Of a DNA stretch of 45,210 nucleotides, positions 42,571-45,210 are shown one piece after another. The notes beneath the pieces are model-generated. The model worked only from the letters and a program-made list of their open reading frames with translations, was not told the origin of the DNA and did not search any database. A program made the position numbers and the translations under genes. This DNA comes from Candidatus Nitrosopumilus sp. Its GTDB lineage: Archaea > Thermoproteota > Nitrososphaeria > Nitrososphaerales > Nitrosopumilaceae. Location of the stretch: the NCBI GenBank assembly GCA_029864805.1, contig JAOTSS010000007.1, positions 1 to 45,210 on the forward strand. The letters run 5' to 3'. The stretch's first letter is position 1; the number at the start of each line of letters is the position of its first letter.

Positions 42571-42793
42571 TTTTATGACTAAAACACTTTGCCGTAATTA
42601 ATCTAATATTTGATATGTTATCCAAAGTGTGTATTATATCTCATATTTTTAATATCTGCATTGCAATGGATGTCAAACTATGATTCATTTGAATTATAAT
42701 AGTAATTACACTTTAAACCTCTCTTATTTTTTCATAATTTATTATGATCATGATATACATTGATTGTTCAAAAACCATATTTAGTTTGTAAGG

Positions 42794-43198
42794 TTATGTA
42801 TCTTGGTCTTTTTCATGCTGTAATGAAATAGAATTAATGCAATACCTTTGATTTGTAGGCTTTGGACCATCATCAAAAACATGGCCTAAATGAGCCCCGC
42901 ATTTCTTACAATTGACCTCTGTTCTAATCATTCCATAGTTTGTATCAGAAACATATTCAATCTTATCCTCTGATAACGGCTCCCAAAAACTTGGCCACCC
43001 TGAACCTGAATCAAATTTTGCTTCCGATGAAAAAAGCTCTTCTCCACAACAGACACATTTGAAATGCCCTTCAAGTTTGGTATTATTATATTTCCCAGAA
43101 AATGGAGGTTCTGTCCCATGATTGACACATATTTCATATTGTTCAGGAGTTAGCTTTTCTTTCAACTCTTCAAAATTTTCATAAATTTTATCAGTCAT
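42794..43198 (-). CDS. msrB: Peptide-methionine (R)-S-oxide reductase
   Basis: A 134-residue MsrB that repairs oxidised methionine. Two zinc-binding C-x2-C pairs (FKCVCCGEELF and CKKCGAHLGHVF), the substrate region KFDSGSGWPSFWEPL and the catalytic Cys in NQRYCINSISL are all present. Length is typical for a stand-alone cytosolic MsrB. ATG 43198. The 223-base gap on its downstream side has no recognised gene. Confidence 0.95.
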   Translation of the reverse strand: MTDKIYENFEELKEKLTPEQYEICVNHGTEPPFSGKYNNTKLEGHFKCVCCGEELFSSEAKFDSGSGWPSFWEPLSEDKIEYVSDTNYGMIRTEVNCKKCGAHLGHVFDDGPKPTNQRYCINSISLQHEKDQDT

Positions 43199-43234
43199 GT
43201 TTTTTATTGCTATTTTCTATATTAGAATATTGTT

Positions 43235-44854
43235 CTATTTTTTTATTTGTTTGCGCTTTTCTTCAGTTCTTTTTTCTGATTCAAATCTCTCTAAATCATA
43301 TTCTTTTAAATCAACAAATTTCATTATTTTACTCAAGTTTGGATGTACTTTGTTAATTTCTTGATACATTTGTTGTGCAACACGTCTATAATCAATATGC
43401 CCCTGGGGAACTGTTCTTAGTTCAATCAGGTGACAAGCTTCTCTTAGATTGAATTTCATAATATATGGATAGTTGAATGCAAAGTTTACTATATACTGTC
43501 CTTGCTCAGGATGTTTTACTCTAATTTTATCAAATGTTTCTTTAGTTTTATTCATGCAATCTTTAAAGTCTTTTTCAATTCCAAGGATTTTGATTTCGCT
43601 TGGAAGACTGTATCCATGATCTGTTGTAAGCAATTGCCTTTCTAAAGTTAATGCTCTATGTCTATGAAAATCTCTGAACATTCCAAAATTATTACATAAA
43701 TCAAATGTGTAGTAAACCGATTCAAATGCCCTTGAAGGTCTATGACGTCTATTTCTTCGAAGTTTGGCAAATTCATTGATCATTTTAATTTTGTTCACAC
43801 TAGACATTTTCTTAACCTGATGTAAGATATTTTGGTATGATGTACTTGGTGATTGTTCATAAATTATACTTGTGATGATCTTATCTATTGCATTTTTTTC
43901 TGATTCATGATCTACAAGTTTGGTGATTGTTCCTATGATTGGGTTTGGCTTGATTTGATTTCTTGCTATTGTTTTTGATTTATTTTTAATGTCATTAAGA
44001 TACTTTTGAAACGCTTTTCCATATTTGTCATCTGCCCTTCTAACAAATGATTTGATAGTTGTATCTAATTCTTTTTTGATTTTTGAGGCTAAATTTTGTT
44101 CTTCTTTAAGTTCAGATGAGCCTAAAACTGTGAGAAGATATTCAAATGCACGTCCATTTCCTGTGATCCCCACATTTGTTAAAGTCGATGCTGGAAGAAG
44201 CCCTCTGAGAATATCTAATGCTTTAGCTTTAGTTGATCCTTTGTAAATCATATTTGCAGATTTTACATCTGCTTCACTTTTTAATTTGCAAAATAATTTT
44301 TCTTTTCCATCTGTAGAATCTTTAAAACTATATTTTTCTATTGGATATTTTTCTCTGACATAATTAATCATGGGTTCAATATTTTTAGAATAAACATCAA
44401 ATGAAAAATTGCATGTTTCTTCATACATGTCTGCAAATTTTGATTTTGTAATTACTGGGTCTCTGTAAAATCTGTATCTCCCTTTTTCTTTTTTATTCCA
44501 TGCAACATATCTGGATGACTTTTCTAAATATGATAATCCTATTCTTCTGTCTTCGATTTTTTTTACTGCTATGTTTGATAACCCCTCAATTGCAATTTGT
44601 GCTTCTCCTAATTCTGCAACAGAATCATCTCCATATTCTAAAAGTACTCTGTTGTAAAATTCTTCTCCTCTTTTTTTATTTTTTAAAAATTCCTCAAGAA
44701 ATATTCTTCTCATGCTTTTGTCAGTTCTACTATATCTTGACATCAATGCTCCACGATCTACTTGTCTTGGAGTAATTATTGCAAAGACATTACCTTCAGT
44801 GTTTGAAAAATGATCTGATAAAATCTTTTTTTCACTATCTGAGAATTCTGACAA
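43235..44854 (-). CDS. Tandem ThyX-like (FAD-dependent thymidylate synthase family) protein
   Basis: A 539-residue protein made of two ThyX-like halves. The first (about 20-270) has [32 protein letters not shown] and [20 protein letters not shown]; the second (about 300-510) has [36 protein letters not shown] and [20 protein letters not shown]. The ThyX signature RHRxxSxxxxSxR is only partly kept ([10 protein letters not shown] lacks the Ser), so thymidylate synthase activity is doubtful. ThyX is normally about 220-260 residues acting as a tetramer; fusion could form two halves of a site. The gene at 44887 lies upstream on the same strand. Confidence 0.82.
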   Translation of the reverse strand: MSEFSDSEKKILSDHFSNTEGNVFAIITPRQVDRGALMSRYSRTDKSMRRIFLEEFLKNKKRGEEFYNRVLLEYGDDSVAELGEAQIAIEGLSNIAVKKIEDRRIGLSYLEKSSRYVAWNKKEKGRYRFYRDPVITKSKFADMYEETCNFSFDVYSKNIEPMINYVREKYPIEKYSFKDSTDGKEKLFCKLKSEADVKSANMIYKGSTKAKALDILRGLLPASTLTNVGITGNGRAFEYLLTVLGSSELKEEQNLASKIKKELDTTIKSFVRRADDKYGKAFQKYLNDIKNKSKTIARNQIKPNPIIGTITKLVDHESEKNAIDKIITSIIYEQSPSTSYQNILHQVKKMSSVNKIKMINEFAKLRRNRRHRPSRAFESVYYTFDLCNNFGMFRDFHRHRALTLERQLLTTDHGYSLPSEIKILGIEKDFKDCMNKTKETFDKIRVKHPEQGQYIVNFAFNYPYIMKFNLREACHLIELRTVPQGHIDYRRVAQQMYQEINKVHPNLSKIMKFVDLKEYDLERFESEKRTEEKRKQIKK

Positions 44855-44886
44855 TGTCGATCTCTAGAAATTCAATTATTAATAGT

Positions 44887-45198
44887 CTATTTCTTTTTTC
44901 CAATTTGAATTAGATCGGGACCTTTGTCTCTGTTCTTATCTTGACCTTTTGCTTGCCACCTCAACAAAACTTCTTTGAATGATGCCGCATCCGCTTCATT
45001 TTCTGTATACATCAATGTTGTAACCCAGAATCCCTTCTTGGCAGTTTTTCCTCCAATTGAATTCATCCAGAAATCATTTGGAAGACTTTCCAAAGCTTTG
45101 TTGTTGGGGTCTTTTGTGGTCTCAATCCATCTATTTGCAACAAAATTCAAAATTTGTTCTAGTTCTTCTCTTTGAATCATAGGATTACTCTTTTTCAT
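44887..45198 (-). CDS. Conserved hypothetical protein (103 aa)
   Basis: A soluble 103-residue protein with an N-terminal helix (QREELEQILNFVANRWIETT), a glycine turn (NSIGGKTAKKGFWVTTLMYT) and a helix with SFKEVLLRWQAKGQDKN, ending in a basic tail. No cysteine, catalytic or membrane motif is visible, and I do not recognise the family. ATG 45198 lies close to the window edge, so its upstream context is not visible. It precedes the ThyX-like gene by 32 bases and may be co-transcribed. Confidence 0.65.
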   Translation of the reverse strand: MKKSNPMIQREELEQILNFVANRWIETTKDPNNKALESLPNDFWMNSIGGKTAKKGFWVTTLMYTENEADAASFKEVLLRWQAKGQDKNRDKGPDLIQIGKKK

Positions 45199-45210
45199 CT
45201 GAATTTTAAA

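Noticed and set aside
1..45210. CRISPR arrays, insertion sequences, prophage or integrase genes, attachment sites
   Set aside because: No regularly spaced repeats, transposase or integrase motifs or target-site duplications were seen on reading both strands.

Overview
The window is AT-rich and reads as the chromosome of an ammonia-oxidising archaeon of the Nitrososphaerota (Thaumarchaeota), most likely Nitrosopumilaceae. Signs are a 20S proteasome beta subunit, archaeal DRG GTPase, TrmI, PAC2 and PUA proteins, a secreted cupredoxin with a PEF-type C-terminal anchor, many small zinc-ribbon proteins, frequent TTG starts and four-base stop/start overlaps. This placement rests on gene content and composition only; no rRNA or tRNA gene was found.

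Layout. 0-5 kb: secreted proteins (a duplicated coiled-coil protein and a cupredoxin), an HTH protein and a run of tiny ORFs ending in a DUF6659-like gene. 5-8 kb: universal stress protein, DUF389 membrane protein, a decayed second stress protein and a short CNNM/CorC protein. 8.1-9.7 kb: a gene graveyard in which at least two small genes can be reconstructed across single-base frameshifts. 9.7-10.7 kb: three small genes including a SHOCT protein. 10.8-21.05 kb: the most distinctive part, a seven-gene minus-strand operon (ATP-grasp/M20 fusion, CNNM/CorC, CorA-like, voltage-gated K+ channel, gamma-glutamyltransferase, N-formylglutamate amidohydrolase fusion, MscS channel) divergent from a ribbon-helix-helix regulator, with three helically phased TGTAATA repeats between them. 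21.3-28 kb: DRG GTPase and DUF504, an extracellular protein with an unusual polytopic membrane protein, phosphoglycolate phosphatase, two tiny coupled genes and argS. 28-36 kb: sparse, with small zinc proteins, a class III cyclase, a CBS protein, PAC2, an ATP-cone/PD-(D/E)XK protein and a candidate structured RNA. 36-45 kb: housekeeping genes (trmI, nnrD, M20 dipeptidase, DoxX, a proteasome beta subunit lacking the catalytic Thr, Mut7-C protein, PUA protein, homoserine dehydrogenase, msrB, a tandem ThyX-like protein).

How the genes may work together. The 10.8-20.3 kb operon joins peptide-bond-making and gamma-glutamyl/N-acyl-glutamate-processing enzymes with K+, divalent-cation and mechanosensitive membrane proteins. 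My inference is an ion-homeostasis or osmoadaptation module that makes and recycles a small glutamate- or peptide-type solute; this is the best candidate for an undescribed system. Its GGT gene is frameshifted in a five-base homopolymer, and the M20 half of the first protein appears to have lost most metal ligands. All family assignments come from motifs read by eye; no database search was run.
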